A stretch of DNA of 49,980 nt, taken from contig QCDG01000012.1 in the NCBI GenBank assembly GCA_003280995.1, positions 1-49,980 of the forward strand, given 5' to 3'. The notes under the pieces are model-generated. The model had not been told where the DNA came from and did no database searches. It saw only the letters and a program-made list of their open reading frames with translations. A program made the position numbers and the translations under genes. The first letter of the stretch is position 1, and each line of letters begins with the position of its first letter. Positions 34,325 to 45,400 of this stretch are shown here, one piece after another. The stretch comes from Prochlorococcus sp. AG-355-A09 (GTDB lineage: Bacteria > Cyanobacteriota > Cyanobacteriia > PCC-6307 > Cyanobiaceae).

Positions 34325-36070
34325 TTAGCTCTTAACAATTCTTGTAGCTAGTTCTCTTTCCCAAAGTTGTTTATACAGCCCATTAACTTTTACTAAATCT
34401 TTATGAGCCCCTTCTTGTACTATTTCTCCTTTATCCATTACTAAAACCCTATCACAGGTAGCAGCAACAGAAAGTTGGTGACTTATCATTATGATTGTTT
34501 TATTACTTCTATCAATCATTTCATTTATTATTTTTGCGGCTGTTTTATTATCTACGCTTGCTAAAGCATCATCAAGAACAACAATAGGAGAATTAACAAG
34601 GAGTGCTCTTCCTAGTGCAGTTCTTTGCCTTTGTCCACCACTTAATGTAATACCTCTTTCACCAACAATAGTTTTAAACCTTTGTGGAAAACTATTGATA
34701 TCATCAATTAATCCAGCTTTTGTAGCACTTTCTTTAACTAAATATTTTGAAGCTTTAGGTTCTCCAAAGCTTAGGTTTTCTGAGATTGTAGAAGTAAATA
34801 AGAATGCTTCTTGAGGAACGATTGAAATATTTTTTCTAAGATCGCTTAATTTTAAGGTTTTTACATCAATTTCATCTAAAAATAATTGATTGTCTGGAAT
34901 TTCAATAGTCCGTCCTAAAGACTTTGCTAGTGTTGTCTTGCCACAACCAACTGGGCCAACTATGGCAATAAGTTCTCCAGGATGGATTTTAAAATTGAGA
35001 CTATTTAATGAATTAAATTTTGATCCTGGATACCTTATTGTTAAATTTTTTGCTTCTAAGAATCCTTTTGCCTTTCTTTTTAAAAATTTAGTTTCTGCTT
35101 TATCTATAATCTTCGGGTTGTTCTGAAAAATTTCCTCCACACGATCTAAACTTACTTGACCAAGTTGAAAAGTATTTAAGGTAAAACCTAATAAAGCTGT
35201 TGGGAATACAAGTCTTTCTACGTATAGAATTAAAGCTACCAACCCACCTATCGAAATAAACCCACTCTCTAATTGAAAAGTTCCTAACGATAATAAAATT
35301 AATAATGAAATTGAGGAAATCCCTTGTAACAAAGGGAATAAAGTACTCGCTGTTCTTGCAAGCTTTATCGCTGAATTTCGATAGTCATTATTATATATGC
35401 TAAATTCTTTTTTCTCAGCATTCTCTTGGGCATAAATTTTAATGGCGCTTATACCAGATAAATCTTCTTGTATTAGATCACTAAGTTTTGATAATGATTC
35501 TTGTTGAGCTTTTCTCTGTTTAACCATTCTGCCGCCAAATAGACTTACAATTCCGAGGATTAATGGGAATATCATTAAAGCTGATATTGTTAATGTTTTA
35601 TTAATCGAAAACATTGATGGAATAGTGAATGAATAAGCTAAGACAATGTTGCACAAGCTTAAAACTGTAAAACCTAAAAGTCTTCTTATGTTCTCAACAT
35701 CGCTTGTAGCTCTACTAATAATGTCTCCACTACCTTTTTTTTGAATCCATTCTGGATCTTGAATAAGTAAGTGATCAAAAAGTTTTTGCCGAAGATTAAC
35801 TTCTACTTTTCTACCTATACCAAAGACAATCTGTCTTGAAAATAATCTTATTAAACCCATGCAAGTTGCTAAAAATATTAACCATAAAGATTTAGAAATA
35901 ACAAAATCTGATGAAAACCCATTTTGTAATTGGTCAATTATATTTTTTACTTCTAAGGGTATTACAACACTTAGTATATTTACTAATAGGAGAGCAAACG
36001 CTCCATATAAGAATTCTTTTTTGTAGGGTCTTAGGTATTTAGATATAACTTTTATCTTTAGATTTTTCAT
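34325..36070 (-). CDS. ABC exporter, fused membrane and ATPase domains
   Basis: The 581-residue half-transporter has a six-helix membrane domain (residues 1-310, from VISKYLRPYKKEFLYGAFAL onward) and an ATPase domain: Walker A GPVGCGKTTLAKSL, signature LSGGQRQRTALGRALL, Walker B IVVLDDALASVD and H-loop MISHQLSVAA. It should work as a homodimer or heterodimer at the inner membrane. Family members export lipids, drugs or peptides; the substrate is unreadable. It is transcribed opposite to the DUF3288 gene. Confidence 0.92.
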   Translation of the reverse strand: MKNLKIKVISKYLRPYKKEFLYGAFALLLVNILSVVIPLEVKNIIDQLQNGFSSDFVISKSLWLIFLATCMGLIRLFSRQIVFGIGRKVEVNLRQKLFDHLLIQDPEWIQKKGSGDIISRATSDVENIRRLLGFTVLSLCNIVLAYSFTIPSMFSINKTLTISALMIFPLILGIVSLFGGRMVKQRKAQQESLSKLSDLIQEDLSGISAIKIYAQENAEKKEFSIYNNDYRNSAIKLARTASTLFPLLQGISSISLLILLSLGTFQLESGFISIGGLVALILYVERLVFPTALLGFTLNTFQLGQVSLDRVEEIFQNNPKIIDKAETKFLKRKAKGFLEAKNLTIRYPGSKFNSLNSLNFKIHPGELIAIVGPVGCGKTTLAKSLGRTIEIPDNQLFLDEIDVKTLKLSDLRKNISIVPQEAFLFTSTISENLSFGEPKASKYLVKESATKAGLIDDINSFPQRFKTIVGERGITLSGGQRQRTALGRALLVNSPIVVLDDALASVDNKTAAKIINEMIDRSNKTIIMISHQLSVAATCDRVLVMDKGEIVQEGAHKDLVKVNGLYKQLWERELATRIVKS

Positions 36071-36150
36071 TTTATTTTGCCGATATGATTAAGATAATGT
36101 TTCATTTTTGAATATGTGAGCTAATTTTATAAATGATTCAGTATTTATTT

Positions 36151-36447
36151 ATGGGTAACGAGCAAACTCATCCATTACATGAAACAGACAAGAACATTAT
36201 AGATTCCCTTTTTACTCAAAAAACTCCAGAAGATCTTGACTATATAAATTTAGCTAGATTAATAAATCGTTATAATAATTTCCCGGGAGAAATTGAAATT
36301 AAAAATGATATTGAAAAAATTTTAAATTTTTGGAAGATCACTAAAAATGAACTTTTTTCAAAAACAAAAAATATTTGGTCAAAAAGCTTCAGGCCTTCTA
36401 ATACAAATAAAGATTTAGTTGGCTCAGGTTTTGATACTTCAAATTGA
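36151..36447 (+). CDS. DUF3288-like protein
   Basis: The sequence matches the cyanobacterial DUF3288 family: EQTHPLHETDKNIIDSLF, then YINLARLINRYNNFPGEIEI, then EKILNFWKITKNELFSKTKN. I place the start at ATG 36151 (98 residues); an upstream ATG at 36133 adds six residues and cannot be excluded. Small, soluble and helical. Function unknown. It precedes trpD by 32 bp on the same strand. Confidence 0.78.
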   Translation: MGNEQTHPLHETDKNIIDSLFTQKTPEDLDYINLARLINRYNNFPGEIEIKNDIEKILNFWKITKNELFSKTKNIWSKSFRPSNTNKDLVGSGFDTSN

Positions 36448-36479
36448 ATTTTATCTGTATTATTTTCTTCTATAAATAA

Positions 36480-37514
36480 ATGTCCTCTAATCTTTCAAAC
36501 GCTGAAATCCTAAATAATTTGTTGGAGGGAAGAGACCTTGATGAATTAACTTCTAGATCTTTAATGCAAAGATGGCTTAATGATGAAATTTCAGATGTTG
36601 AAACGGGCGCTTTTTTGAGTGCTTTGAGAGCTAAAAGTTCTACAGGTGTCGAACTAAGTTCTATGGCTGAGGAACTCTTAAATGTTTGCGAATTACCAGT
36701 AGCAAGACCAAATTTGTATTTGGTGGATACTTGCGGAACAGGGGGTGATGGAGCTAATACGTTCAATATTTCAACTGCGGTCGCTTTTGTAGCCGCATCT
36801 TGTGGAGTAAAAATTGCAAAACACGGAAATAAAAGTGCTAGTGGAAAAGTTGGCTCTGCTGATGTTTTGTTGAATCTTGGTTTGAATTTAAATTGTTCAT
36901 TAGAAAAAGTAATCAAAGCTGTAAGTGAAATTGGAATAACTTTTTTGTTCGCACCTGTTTGGCATAAATCTTTAATAAAACTTGCTCCATTAAGAAAGAC
37001 CCTTGGAATAAGGACAGTATTTAATCAACTTGGACCATTGGTAAATCCTCTAAGACCCAATGCACAAGTTTTGGGTGTTGCTTCTGAGGATCTTCTAAAA
37101 CCTATGGGAAGTGCGCTTTTAAAAATGGGTATGAATAGAGCAATAGTCGTTCATGGGTCTGGTGGCCTTGATGAAGCTTCGCTTCAAGGTGAAAATAAAT
37201 TAGTATTTGTTGATAATGGTGAATTACGATTTTCAAAAATAAATATTTCAGACTTTAACCATGAAAATATATCTAACGAAAAGCTTGTGGTTTCTGATCT
37301 TGATTCTAATGAGGAAATATTAAAGTCTGTCTTAAATGGTTCTGGACAAAAATCTCATATTGATGTAGTCGCTTTGAACTCTGCTTTAGTGCTTTGGGCT
37401 GCAGGTATTGAGGATGATTTAAATGCAGGATTTAATAAAGCTTTTTTTTCGATAAATCAAGGTGATCCTTGGAAAAAGTTTTTACTTTTAAAAAATTATT
37501 TACGTACAAATTAA
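36480..37514 (+). CDS. trpD: Anthranilate phosphoribosyltransferase
   Basis: TrpD transfers phosphoribose from PRPP to anthranilate in tryptophan biosynthesis. The 344 residues contain the PRPP-binding loop [17 protein letters not shown] near residue 84, the [16 protein letters not shown] motif at about 121, the metal site [10 protein letters not shown] and [16 protein letters not shown]. The start is ATG 36480. It ends just upstream of carA, with a gap of 14 bp to the chosen carA start. Confidence 0.96.
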   Translation: MSSNLSNAEILNNLLEGRDLDELTSRSLMQRWLNDEISDVETGAFLSALRAKSSTGVELSSMAEELLNVCELPVARPNLYLVDTCGTGGDGANTFNISTAVAFVAASCGVKIAKHGNKSASGKVGSADVLLNLGLNLNCSLEKVIKAVSEIGITFLFAPVWHKSLIKLAPLRKTLGIRTVFNQLGPLVNPLRPNAQVLGVASEDLLKPMGSALLKMGMNRAIVVHGSGGLDEASLQGENKLVFVDNGELRFSKINISDFNHENISNEKLVVSDLDSNEEILKSVLNGSGQKSHIDVVALNSALVLWAAGIEDDLNAGFNKAFFSINQGDPWKKFLLLKNYLRTN

Positions 37515-37528
37515 TTAATTTCAAATTG

Positions 37529-38668
37529 ATGATTAATCCATATAAGAAAAACGCGAAATTGGTTTTAAGTAATGGAATTGTATTCCCAGGATTCTTTTTT
37601 GGTGCTTCTGGTACAGCTATTGGTGAAATAGTTTTTAATACGGGAATGACTGGATATCAGGAAGTTATCACTGATCCAAGTTATTACGGACAAATATTAA
37701 CATTCACTTATCCAGAGATTGGAAATACTGGTGTTAATTTTGAAGATTCAGAATCTAACATTAATGTTAAAGGTATAATTGTCAGAAATTTTTCAGCAAA
37801 TAACAGCAATTGGAGATCAAAAAAGAGTTTTAATCAATGGTTAGTTGAGAAAAATATCATTGGTCTATATGGAATCGATACAAGGGCACTTGTTAAAATT
37901 TTAAGATCAAGTGGTGCGATGAATGGAGTTATTACCCCTCTAGATAAAACGGATGAAAGTTGTTTAAAGATAATTTGTGATACGCCAAAAATGGAGGGAT
38001 TAAATCTATCAAAAGTTGTTTCAACAAAGCAACAATATTTATGGAATAGTCATACGCAAACAATTTTTGATTTAAGAAAAAGATATGATAAATTTTCTAA
38101 AAAGTTAAAAATAGTAGCAATTGATTTTGGAATTAAAAATTCAATTCTAAATAGACTAGTATCCCATGGTTGTGAAGTTTTGGTTTTACCTTCTCGAACT
38201 TCTCTAAATGATGTTCTTTCTCAAAAGCCAGATGGTATATTTTTCTCAAATGGTCCAGGCGATCCTTCTTCTGTTTCTGAAGGTATAGATTTAGCAAAAT
38301 CACTCATTGAATATGGTGAAATACCTATGTTTGGTATTTGCCTTGGCCACCAAATATTTGGATTGGCATTAGGAGGTTCAACATACAAATTACCCTTTGG
38401 ACATCGTGGCTTAAATCATCCTTGTGGTAAAAATAATAAAATTGAGATAACAAGTCAGAATCATGGTTTTGCTATTGATCCTAATTCTCTCTCAAAGGAC
38501 ATAGTTAGGATAACTCACTACAACCTTAACGATAATACTGTGGCTGGCCTAGAAGTTCATAATAAGCCAATATTTAGTGTTCAATATCATCCAGAAGCAG
38601 GCCCTGGCCCACATGATTCAGATTATTTATTTAAAAAATTTGTTTCTCTAATGTTAGAAAGATGTTGA
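37529..38668 (+). CDS. carA: Carbamoyl-phosphate synthase small subunit
   Basis: CarA is the glutaminase that feeds ammonia to the large subunit for carbamoyl phosphate, needed in arginine and pyrimidine synthesis. The 379 residues end in a class I glutamine amidotransferase domain: nucleophile Cys in MFGICLGHQIFGLAL and the His-Glu pair in QYHPEAGPGPHDSDY. The frame opens at 37469, but ATG 37529 (MINPYKKNAKLVLSNG) matches the family start and avoids overlap with trpD. The large subunit gene is not in the window. Confidence 0.95.
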   Translation: MINPYKKNAKLVLSNGIVFPGFFFGASGTAIGEIVFNTGMTGYQEVITDPSYYGQILTFTYPEIGNTGVNFEDSESNINVKGIIVRNFSANNSNWRSKKSFNQWLVEKNIIGLYGIDTRALVKILRSSGAMNGVITPLDKTDESCLKIICDTPKMEGLNLSKVVSTKQQYLWNSHTQTIFDLRKRYDKFSKKLKIVAIDFGIKNSILNRLVSHGCEVLVLPSRTSLNDVLSQKPDGIFFSNGPGDPSSVSEGIDLAKSLIEYGEIPMFGICLGHQIFGLALGGSTYKLPFGHRGLNHPCGKNNKIEITSQNHGFAIDPNSLSKDIVRITHYNLNDNTVAGLEVHNKPIFSVQYHPEAGPGPHDSDYLFKKFVSLMLERC

Positions 38669-38718
38669 CATATTGTTTTCTTTTGATTTGATAATTACAT
38701 TTGATAAATTAATTTTTT

Positions 38719-38723
38719 GGAGG
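38719..38723 (+). promoter_or_regulatory. Strong Shine-Dalgarno deciding an AUA start
   Basis: GGAGG lies 8 bases before ATA at 38732 in the frame of the STAS gene; an in-frame TAG stands between them at 38726. It is the best ribosome-binding site I noticed and is positioned for this codon. Confidence 0.6.
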
Positions 38724-38731
38724 TATAGATC

Positions 38732-39094
38732 ATAGAGGATTTCCAGAAGTTAACGGTTTCTTTAAGAGGAAACCTTGAGATTCAAACAAACATTATTGTT
38801 TTTACTTTTAAAGGCCAACTTGACGCTTTTTCAGAAAAACAATTTAAGAATTTTGTTTCTAAAAATTTGAAAAATGAGCTGCCATTCGTTATTGATCTTA
38901 CAAAAATAGATTTTTTAGATTCCTCAGGTCTTGGAGCACTTGTTCAAACTGCAAAAGAATGCAAAAAGTCAAAACTTGGGTTCTCTGTCGTTGGTAATTC
39001 GAGAGTTGCCCAAACAATTAAACTTGTTCGTTTAGGGGATTTTCTTAATTTGAGGTCATGCCTTGAAGATGCATTAAATTATTTAAAAAATTGA
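38732..39094 (+). CDS. STAS-domain protein, apparent AUA start
   Basis: STAS proteins of the anti-sigma-factor antagonist type are switched by phosphorylation of a Ser. The domain is complete only when read from ATA 38732 (120 residues): strand LTVSLRGNLE, FTFKGQLDAF, then PFVIDLTKIDFLDSSGLGAL with the acceptor Ser in DSSGLG. The first ordinary start, TTG 38867, would cut off the first half of the fold. Just before ATA, at the right distance, is GGAGG. No ATG or GTG lies in the frame between the preceding stop and that TTG. Its TGA overlaps the TTG start of the Mini-III gene. Confidence 0.8.
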   Translation: MEDFQKLTVSLRGNLEIQTNIIVFTFKGQLDAFSEKQFKNFVSKNLKNELPFVIDLTKIDFLDSSGLGALVQTAKECKKSKLGFSVVGNSRVAQTIKLVRLGDFLNLRSCLEDALNYLKN

Positions 39095-39489
39095 ATTATT
39101 GGATTCAAAACTTGGATCCATATGGATCTCCCGAGGATATAGGTGTTATTCAACTTGCTTGGCTTGGAGATTCCGTATGGGAGCTCCATCAAAGACTAAG
39201 ACATGTTCATTTCCCTTTAAAATCTAAAGACCTCCATTTATCTGTAGTAAACGAAGTAAAAGCAAAATCTCAGTCAAGATCATTAAGTGAAATTGAACAT
39301 TTATTAAGTTCAAATGAAATAGATTTAATTAGGCGTGCTAGAAATAAAACAAAGAGATATCCAAAATCTTCAGACCCCACAATTTACTCTAGAGCAACTG
39401 GTTTTGAAACTCTTATTGGCTGGCTATTTTTAAAAGATCCTCAAAGATTAGCATCAATTTTTGAATATTTAGAATTGAAAATGAATTGA
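39091..39489 (+). CDS. mrnC: Mini-ribonuclease III
   Basis: Mini-III is an RNase III-like enzyme without the double-stranded-RNA-binding domain and trims 23S rRNA precursors. The 132 residues have the shortened signature QLAWLGDSVWELHQRLRHV near residue 21 with the catalytic Asp, and the second acidic cluster in RATGFETLIGWLF. The TTG start overlaps the TGA of the STAS gene by three bases. The next gene encodes a 23S rRNA methyltransferase. Confidence 0.87.
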   Translation: MNYWIQNLDPYGSPEDIGVIQLAWLGDSVWELHQRLRHVHFPLKSKDLHLSVVNEVKAKSQSRSLSEIEHLLSSNEIDLIRRARNKTKRYPKSSDPTIYSRATGFETLIGWLFLKDPQRLASIFEYLELKMN

Positions 39490-39493
39490 ATCT

Positions 39494-40498
39494 ATGAAAA
39501 ACACCTCAAATAAATTTCGCGGAAAAAATAATAAAGAATACAAAAAGAATTCAGATTTTGGTCATTACTCAAAAAATACAAATCGTTCAGAAAAAAATGA
39601 TAGTTTTTTGAACAAATCTTCTAAAAATAAGAAAGTTGAAAATTTAGAAAAAGATTATGAAAATAATACTTTTTCATCTTTAAAAAGAAGAAATTCAAGA
39701 TTTAAATCTAATAATCAATTTTCTAAGAAAAATTCTGATACGCATCATGAGTTAACTAATAAAAGAAATTTTGATGATTGGATATGGGGTAAACATTCGG
39801 TTTATGAGGCTCTTAGTAGTGATAGAGCGATTAATAGGATTTGGTGCACTACGGAAATTTTTTCTTCAGATAAATTCTATATTTTGCTTAAGGACCTTAA
39901 ATCAAAAGGAGTTCTTATTGAAGAAGTTTCTTGGAACAGGCTTTCGCAATTGACATATGGTGCTTCACATCAAGGGGTCGCATTGCAGTTAGCATGCTCT
40001 AAAACAATATCTCTAGAACAATTAATCGTTTTTTCTAAACAAAACTGTCCAAATCCTATATTAATCGCATTAGACGGTATTACTGATCCTCATAATGTTG
40101 GTGCGATTATAAGATCAGCGGAAGCATTTGACTGCAAGGGTGTAATTATTCCTCAGAGAAGGTCTGCAGGATTGACTGGAACAGTCGCCAAGGTAGCTGC
40201 AGGAGCCTTAGAACACCTTCATGTAAGTAGAGTTGTTAACTTAAATAGAGCACTTGAGGAACTTAAGAAAAATGGTTTTCTTGTTATTGGCTTATCTGGA
40301 GATAGTCAAATATCTATTTCAAATTTTCAAGAAAAAGCACCTTTGGTAGTTGTAGTTGGCTCTGAAGATAAAGGTATCTCTTTGCTTTCTCAAAAAAAAT
40401 GCGATTTTATATTAAGTATTTCTCTTAAAGGTAAGACCTCAAGTTTAAATGCCTCTGTGGCGGCCGCCATATCTCTATTTCACTTGACAGGGAAATAA
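39494..40498 (+). CDS. rlmB: 23S rRNA 2'-O-methyltransferase (RlmB/TrmH family)
   Basis: This SpoU-family methyltransferase modifies a ribose in 23S rRNA using S-adenosylmethionine. Residues 95-165 are a substrate-binding domain (WIWGKHSVYEALS to GASHQGVALQLA). The knotted domain has IALDGITDPHNVGAIIRSAE near residue 190, VVVVGSEDKGIS near 288 and the end motif LKGKTSSLNASVAAAISLFH. The first 90 residues are a Lys/Asn/Ser-rich disordered tail of low complexity. Start 4 bp after mrnC. Confidence 0.9.
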   Translation: MKNTSNKFRGKNNKEYKKNSDFGHYSKNTNRSEKNDSFLNKSSKNKKVENLEKDYENNTFSSLKRRNSRFKSNNQFSKKNSDTHHELTNKRNFDDWIWGKHSVYEALSSDRAINRIWCTTEIFSSDKFYILLKDLKSKGVLIEEVSWNRLSQLTYGASHQGVALQLACSKTISLEQLIVFSKQNCPNPILIALDGITDPHNVGAIIRSAEAFDCKGVIIPQRRSAGLTGTVAKVAAGALEHLHVSRVVNLNRALEELKKNGFLVIGLSGDSQISISNFQEKAPLVVVVGSEDKGISLLSQKKCDFILSISLKGKTSSLNASVAAAISLFHLTGK

Positions 40499-40642
40499 TT
40501 TTATAGTTAATCGTCACTTTTTTAAAGGCCACTAAAATGTTGTAGTTTCAATACATTTTTATGATTAATAAAAATTTATTGAATTTTCACTACAAAATTG
40601 TATAGAATTTAACAAGAATTATGGTCGAACAGGCCAAAAAAA

Positions 40643-40858
40643 TTGATTAGAAACTTTGGAAACAAACTGGGTTTAGCCTGGTGGGCTAAAATTGAGACAG
40701 ATCAACCTAGTAATACCTACTGGTTTGGCCCATTTATTACTAAACGTAGTTTAAAAGAAAATATGTCTTCTTTCATTAAAGATCTTTCTGATGAAGGTTC
40801 TAAAAATATTAAACACAGTTTAGTACGTTGCAAAAAAGAAGAACCATTAACTGTTTGA
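40643..40858 (+). CDS. DUF1816-like protein (71 aa)
   Basis: The protein resembles DUF1816, a small cyanobacterial family: KLGLAWWAKIETDQPSNTYW, then FGPFITKRSLKEN. It is read from TTG 40643. ATG 40621 nearby is in another frame and meets a stop after eight codons. Function unknown, though family members are found near phycobilisome or photosystem genes; no phycobilisome is expected here. Confidence 0.8.
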   Translation: MIRNFGNKLGLAWWAKIETDQPSNTYWFGPFITKRSLKENMSSFIKDLSDEGSKNIKHSLVRCKKEEPLTV

Positions 40859-40887
40859 TAACATTGATTTTAAGAAATGAATAAGAT

Positions 40888-42336
40888 ATGAATTTTAATT
40901 CTTTAAGAAAAGAAATTACCAGTAATAATGTTTCTGTTAAGGAATTAGTTAATGATATCTTTGCTAAAATCGATCAAAAAGATCCTGAAATTAACTCATA
41001 TATTTGTTTTACAAAAGATAAAGCTATTGAGCAAGCAGATAAAATTGATAAATTAATTCAAAATAAAGTAAAACTGCCTCCTCTCGCGGGGATCCCAATA
41101 GCAATAAAGGATAATATTTGCACCAAAGGAGTTGCAACAACTTGTGCAAGTAAAATGCTCAAAAGCTTTGTTGCGCCTTATGAATCCACCGCTTCGAGCA
41201 AATTATGGTCTTCAGGGGGAATTTGTTTAGGAAAAACAAATTTAGACGAATTTGCAATGGGTAGTTCCACAGAAACCTCTGTATTTGGTGTTACTTCAAA
41301 TCCTTGGGATATTAATAGAGTGCCTGGAGGCAGTTCAGGCGGTAGTGCTGCTTCAGTTGCCGCTGGATTTTGTGCAGCCGCTATAGGTTCTGATACAGGA
41401 GGATCAATAAGACAACCAGCTTCTTTTTGTGGCGTCGTAGGTCTTAAACCTACTTATGGCAGAGTTAGTAGATGGGGGCTTGTAGCATTTGCTAGCTCTC
41501 TTGATCAAATTGGCCCAATTACAAATACTGTCTCAGATGCTGCTGAAATTCTTTATTCAATATCTGGTAAAGACCCCTTTGACTCAACGTGTCTTGATAA
41601 GCCGGTACCAAATTATTCGACTGACTTAAATAAATCTATAAAGGGTTTAAAAATTGGAATCATTAAAGAATGTTTTGATCACCAAGGGCTTAATCCAGAA
41701 GTTAAGGAATCTGTTCTTTCTGGAGTTGATAGATTCCAAGCTTTAGGGGCTGAAATTATCGAAGTTGAATGTCCTAGATTTAATGATGGAATTGCGACAT
41801 ATTATGTCATTGCACCATCTGAAGCCTCCGCAAATTTAGCTAGATATGATGGAGTTAAATATGGCTACAGATCGAATGAAGGTACAAATCTTATAGATAT
41901 GACTTCAAAAAGTAGAGCTGAAGGTTTTGGAGATGAGGTACAACGAAGAATTTTGATAGGTACTTATGCTTTGTCAGCTGGATACAGTGATGCCTATTAC
42001 AAGAAGGCACAAAAAGTTAGGTCACTTATAAGAAAAGATTTTGATAATGCCTTTACGAAGGTAGATCTTTTATTAACACCAACTTGCCCAACCACTGCTT
42101 TCTTGAAAGGAGATTTTGTAAATGATCCACTCTCGATGTATTTGTCTGACCTATTAACTGTTCCTGCTAATTTAGCAGGCCTCCCAGCAATTAGTATTCC
42201 TTGTGGTTTTGATACTAAAGGATTACCTATTGGAATGCAATTAATAGGCAATGTATTAGAAGAAGATAGAATATTAAATGCCGCAAATATCTTTGAAATT
42301 GATGCTCAGGTAATTAAGAACAGACCTTTATTTTAA
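40888..42336 (+). CDS. gatA: Glutamyl-tRNA(Gln) amidotransferase subunit A
   Basis: GatA is the amidase subunit that supplies ammonia for converting Glu-tRNA(Gln) to Gln-tRNA(Gln) in organisms lacking glutaminyl-tRNA synthetase. The 482 residues show the Ser-cisSer-Lys triad: Lys in [12 protein letters not shown], then [16 protein letters not shown] and [16 protein letters not shown]. The start is ATG 40888 after an AT-rich leader. Subunits B and C are elsewhere. Confidence 0.96.
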   Translation: MNFNSLRKEITSNNVSVKELVNDIFAKIDQKDPEINSYICFTKDKAIEQADKIDKLIQNKVKLPPLAGIPIAIKDNICTKGVATTCASKMLKSFVAPYESTASSKLWSSGGICLGKTNLDEFAMGSSTETSVFGVTSNPWDINRVPGGSSGGSAASVAAGFCAAAIGSDTGGSIRQPASFCGVVGLKPTYGRVSRWGLVAFASSLDQIGPITNTVSDAAEILYSISGKDPFDSTCLDKPVPNYSTDLNKSIKGLKIGIIKECFDHQGLNPEVKESVLSGVDRFQALGAEIIEVECPRFNDGIATYYVIAPSEASANLARYDGVKYGYRSNEGTNLIDMTSKSRAEGFGDEVQRRILIGTYALSAGYSDAYYKKAQKVRSLIRKDFDNAFTKVDLLLTPTCPTTAFLKGDFVNDPLSMYLSDLLTVPANLAGLPAISIPCGFDTKGLPIGMQLIGNVLEEDRILNAANIFEIDAQVIKNRPLF

Positions 42337-42420
42337 ATTTGTATTAATAATTAATTTGTAATCACAAACTATAGATCTTTTAGAAATTTTCTCTATCTTA
42401 TATATATAAATAATTTGAAT

Positions 42421-45400
42421 ATGGCTTTCGTTCCGCTTCATAATCATAGTGACTACAGCTTGCTTGATGGTGCCAGTCAAATTTCAAAAATTGTTGATAG
42501 AGCTTGTAATCTTGGAATGGAATCGATAGCTCTTACTGATCATGGAGTTATGTATGGTGTTCTTGATTTGGTCAAGAAGTGTAAAGATAAAGGCATAAAA
42601 CCAATTATTGGTAATGAAATGTATGTGATTAATGGTTCTATTGATGATCCTCAACCAAAAAAAGAAAAAAGATATCATTTAGTGGTGTTAGCAAAAAACT
42701 ATACTGGATATAAGAATCTAGTGAAGTTAACAACAATTAGTCACCTAAATGGGATGAGAGGTCGAGGCATTTTTTCTAGACCATGTATTGATAAATCTCT
42801 TTTAAGCAAATATAGTGATGGTTTGATAGTTTCTACAGCTTGTCTTGGTGGAGAGATACCTCAGGCTATTTTAAAAGGTAGATTAGACGTAGCAGAAGAT
42901 ATAGCTATTTGGTATAAAAAATTATTTGCAGATGACTTTTATCTAGAAATACAAGATCACGGCTCTATTGAGGATAGAATTGTTAACGTTGAATTAATTA
43001 AAATTGGGAAGAAGCATCAAATAAAAGTTATCGCGACCAACGATGCACACTACCTATCAAGTATGGATGTTGAAGCACATGACGCTTTGCTTTGTGTATT
43101 AACAGGAAAACTAATAAGTGATGAAAAAAGATTGAGATATACCGGTACAGAATATATTAAAAGTGAAAGTGAAATGCTTGAACTTTTTAAAGATCATATT
43201 GATGATGAATCAATTATTGAGGCAGTTAACAATACAGTTGAAATTTCTCAGAAAGTTGAACAATTTGATTTGTTTGGTAACTATAGAATGCCAAAATTCC
43301 CTCTTAACGAAGATACAGATTCATTCTCTTTCCTTACACAATTATCTAATAAAGGCCTTTTAAAAAGACTTAAAAAAAATGATCTTACAGAAGTTGATGA
43401 GAACTATAAAAAAAGACTATCTTCTGAATTAGAAATTATTAAAGATATGGGCTTCCCAGATTATTTTTTGGTTGTTTGGGACTACATCAAATTTGCTAGA
43501 GACAACTCTATCCCTGTAGGACCTGGTAGAGGCTCTGCAGCAGGCTCATTAGTAGCTTATGCTCTTCAAATTACAAATATAGATCCTGTAGAGCATGGAT
43601 TGTTGTTTGAGAGATTTTTAAATCCAGCAAGAAAGTCAATGCCAGATATTGATACCGACTTTTGTATTGATAGGAGAAATGAAGTTATAGATTATGTTAC
43701 TAATCGTTATGGAGAGGATAAAGTTGCGCAAATAATTACTTTCAATAAGATGACCTCTAAGGCGGTTTTAAAAGATGTTGCAAGGGTTTTAGATATACCA
43801 TATGGAGAAGCGGACAAATTGGCTAAGTTAATACCGGTTGTAAGAGGGAAACCTTATAAATTAAATGAAATGATTGACAAGAATTCTCCTTGCCAAGAGT
43901 TTAGAGAAAAATACATTAATGATAATAGGGTGAAAAAATGGGTTGATTTGGCTTTGAGAATTGAAGGGACTAATAAAACATATGGAGTTCATGCTGCTGG
44001 AGTTGTTATCGCATCAGATCCTCTTGACGAACTTGTACCTCTTCAAAGAAATAATGAAGGGCAAATAATAACCCAATATTCTATGGACGATATCGAATCA
44101 CTTGGATTATTGAAAATGGATTTCTTGGGTCTTAAGAATCTGACAATGATTGAAAAAACAGTTTCTCTAATTAATCAATCTACTGGAAGGAAAATAAACA
44201 TTGATGAGTTACCACAAAATGATTGTAAAACCTTTGATCTTATCGGGAGAGGAGATCTTGAAGGTATTTTTCAACTTGAATCTTCCGGTATGAAACAGGT
44301 CGTTAGGGATTTTAAACCTAGCTCTCTAGAGGATATTTCGTCCATATTGGCTCTTTATAGACCTGGTCCTCTTGATGCAGGCCTGATACCTAAATTCATA
44401 AATAGAAAAAATGGGAATGAAAAGGTTGATTTCCCTCATCCTTTTATTAAGTCAATCCTCACTGAAACCTATGGGATTATGGTTTACCAAGAACAAATCA
44501 TGAAAATTGCTCAAGACCTAGCCGGCTATTCTCTGGGTGATGCTGATTTACTTCGAAGAGCAATGGGGAAAAAGAAAGTTTCTGAAATGGTAAAGCATAG
44601 AAATATTTTTGTAGAAGGTTCCATGAAGAAAGGTGTAAATGAAAAATTAGCTAATGATCTTTTTGATCAAATGGTTTTATTCGCAGAATATTGTTTTAAC
44701 AAAAGCCACTCAACTGCTTATGGAGCCGTAACTTATCAAACTGCATTTTTGAAAGCCCATTTTCCTGTTGCATATATGGCAGCCCTTTTAAGCGTTAATT
44801 CTGGCTCTAGCGACAAGATGCAAAGATATATTTCTAATTGTTATTCCATGGGAATAGATGTTATTTCACCGAGCATTAATTTTTCTGGTGTTGATTTCAC
44901 TATTAAGAATAATCAGATTTTATTCGGGTTATCTGCAATTAAGAATTTAGGAGATTCTGCAATAAGAAATATAATTGAAAACCGAAATAGTTTTGGAATC
45001 TTTAAATCATTATCAGATTTGTGCGACCGTTTGCCTTCTAATGTTCTTAACAAGAGAAGTCTTGAATCTCTAATTCATTGTGGAGCATTAGATGAGTTTT
45101 CAAATGATAATAATAGAGCTCAGTTATTGTCAGATCTTGAACATGTTATTGAGTGGGCCTCTTCAAGAAATCGTGATAAATTATCAGGGCAAGGAAATCT
45201 ATTTGACTCTAAAGAAGAATTTTCTAATGTTGCTTTTTCAGATTCACAATTAGCTAAGGTTGATGATTATTCACTTATTGAGAAATTAAAGTTAGAAAAG
45301 CAGCTATTAGGCTTTTACTTATCTGACCATCCTCTAAAGCACTTAACTAAACCAGCAAAACTTGTATCTCCTATAAGTATTTCGCATTTAGAAGAAACAA

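Noticed and set aside
40621..40647. ATG start for the DUF1816-like gene
   Set aside because: This ATG is in a different frame and meets a stop after eight codons; TTG 40643 keeps the domain intact.
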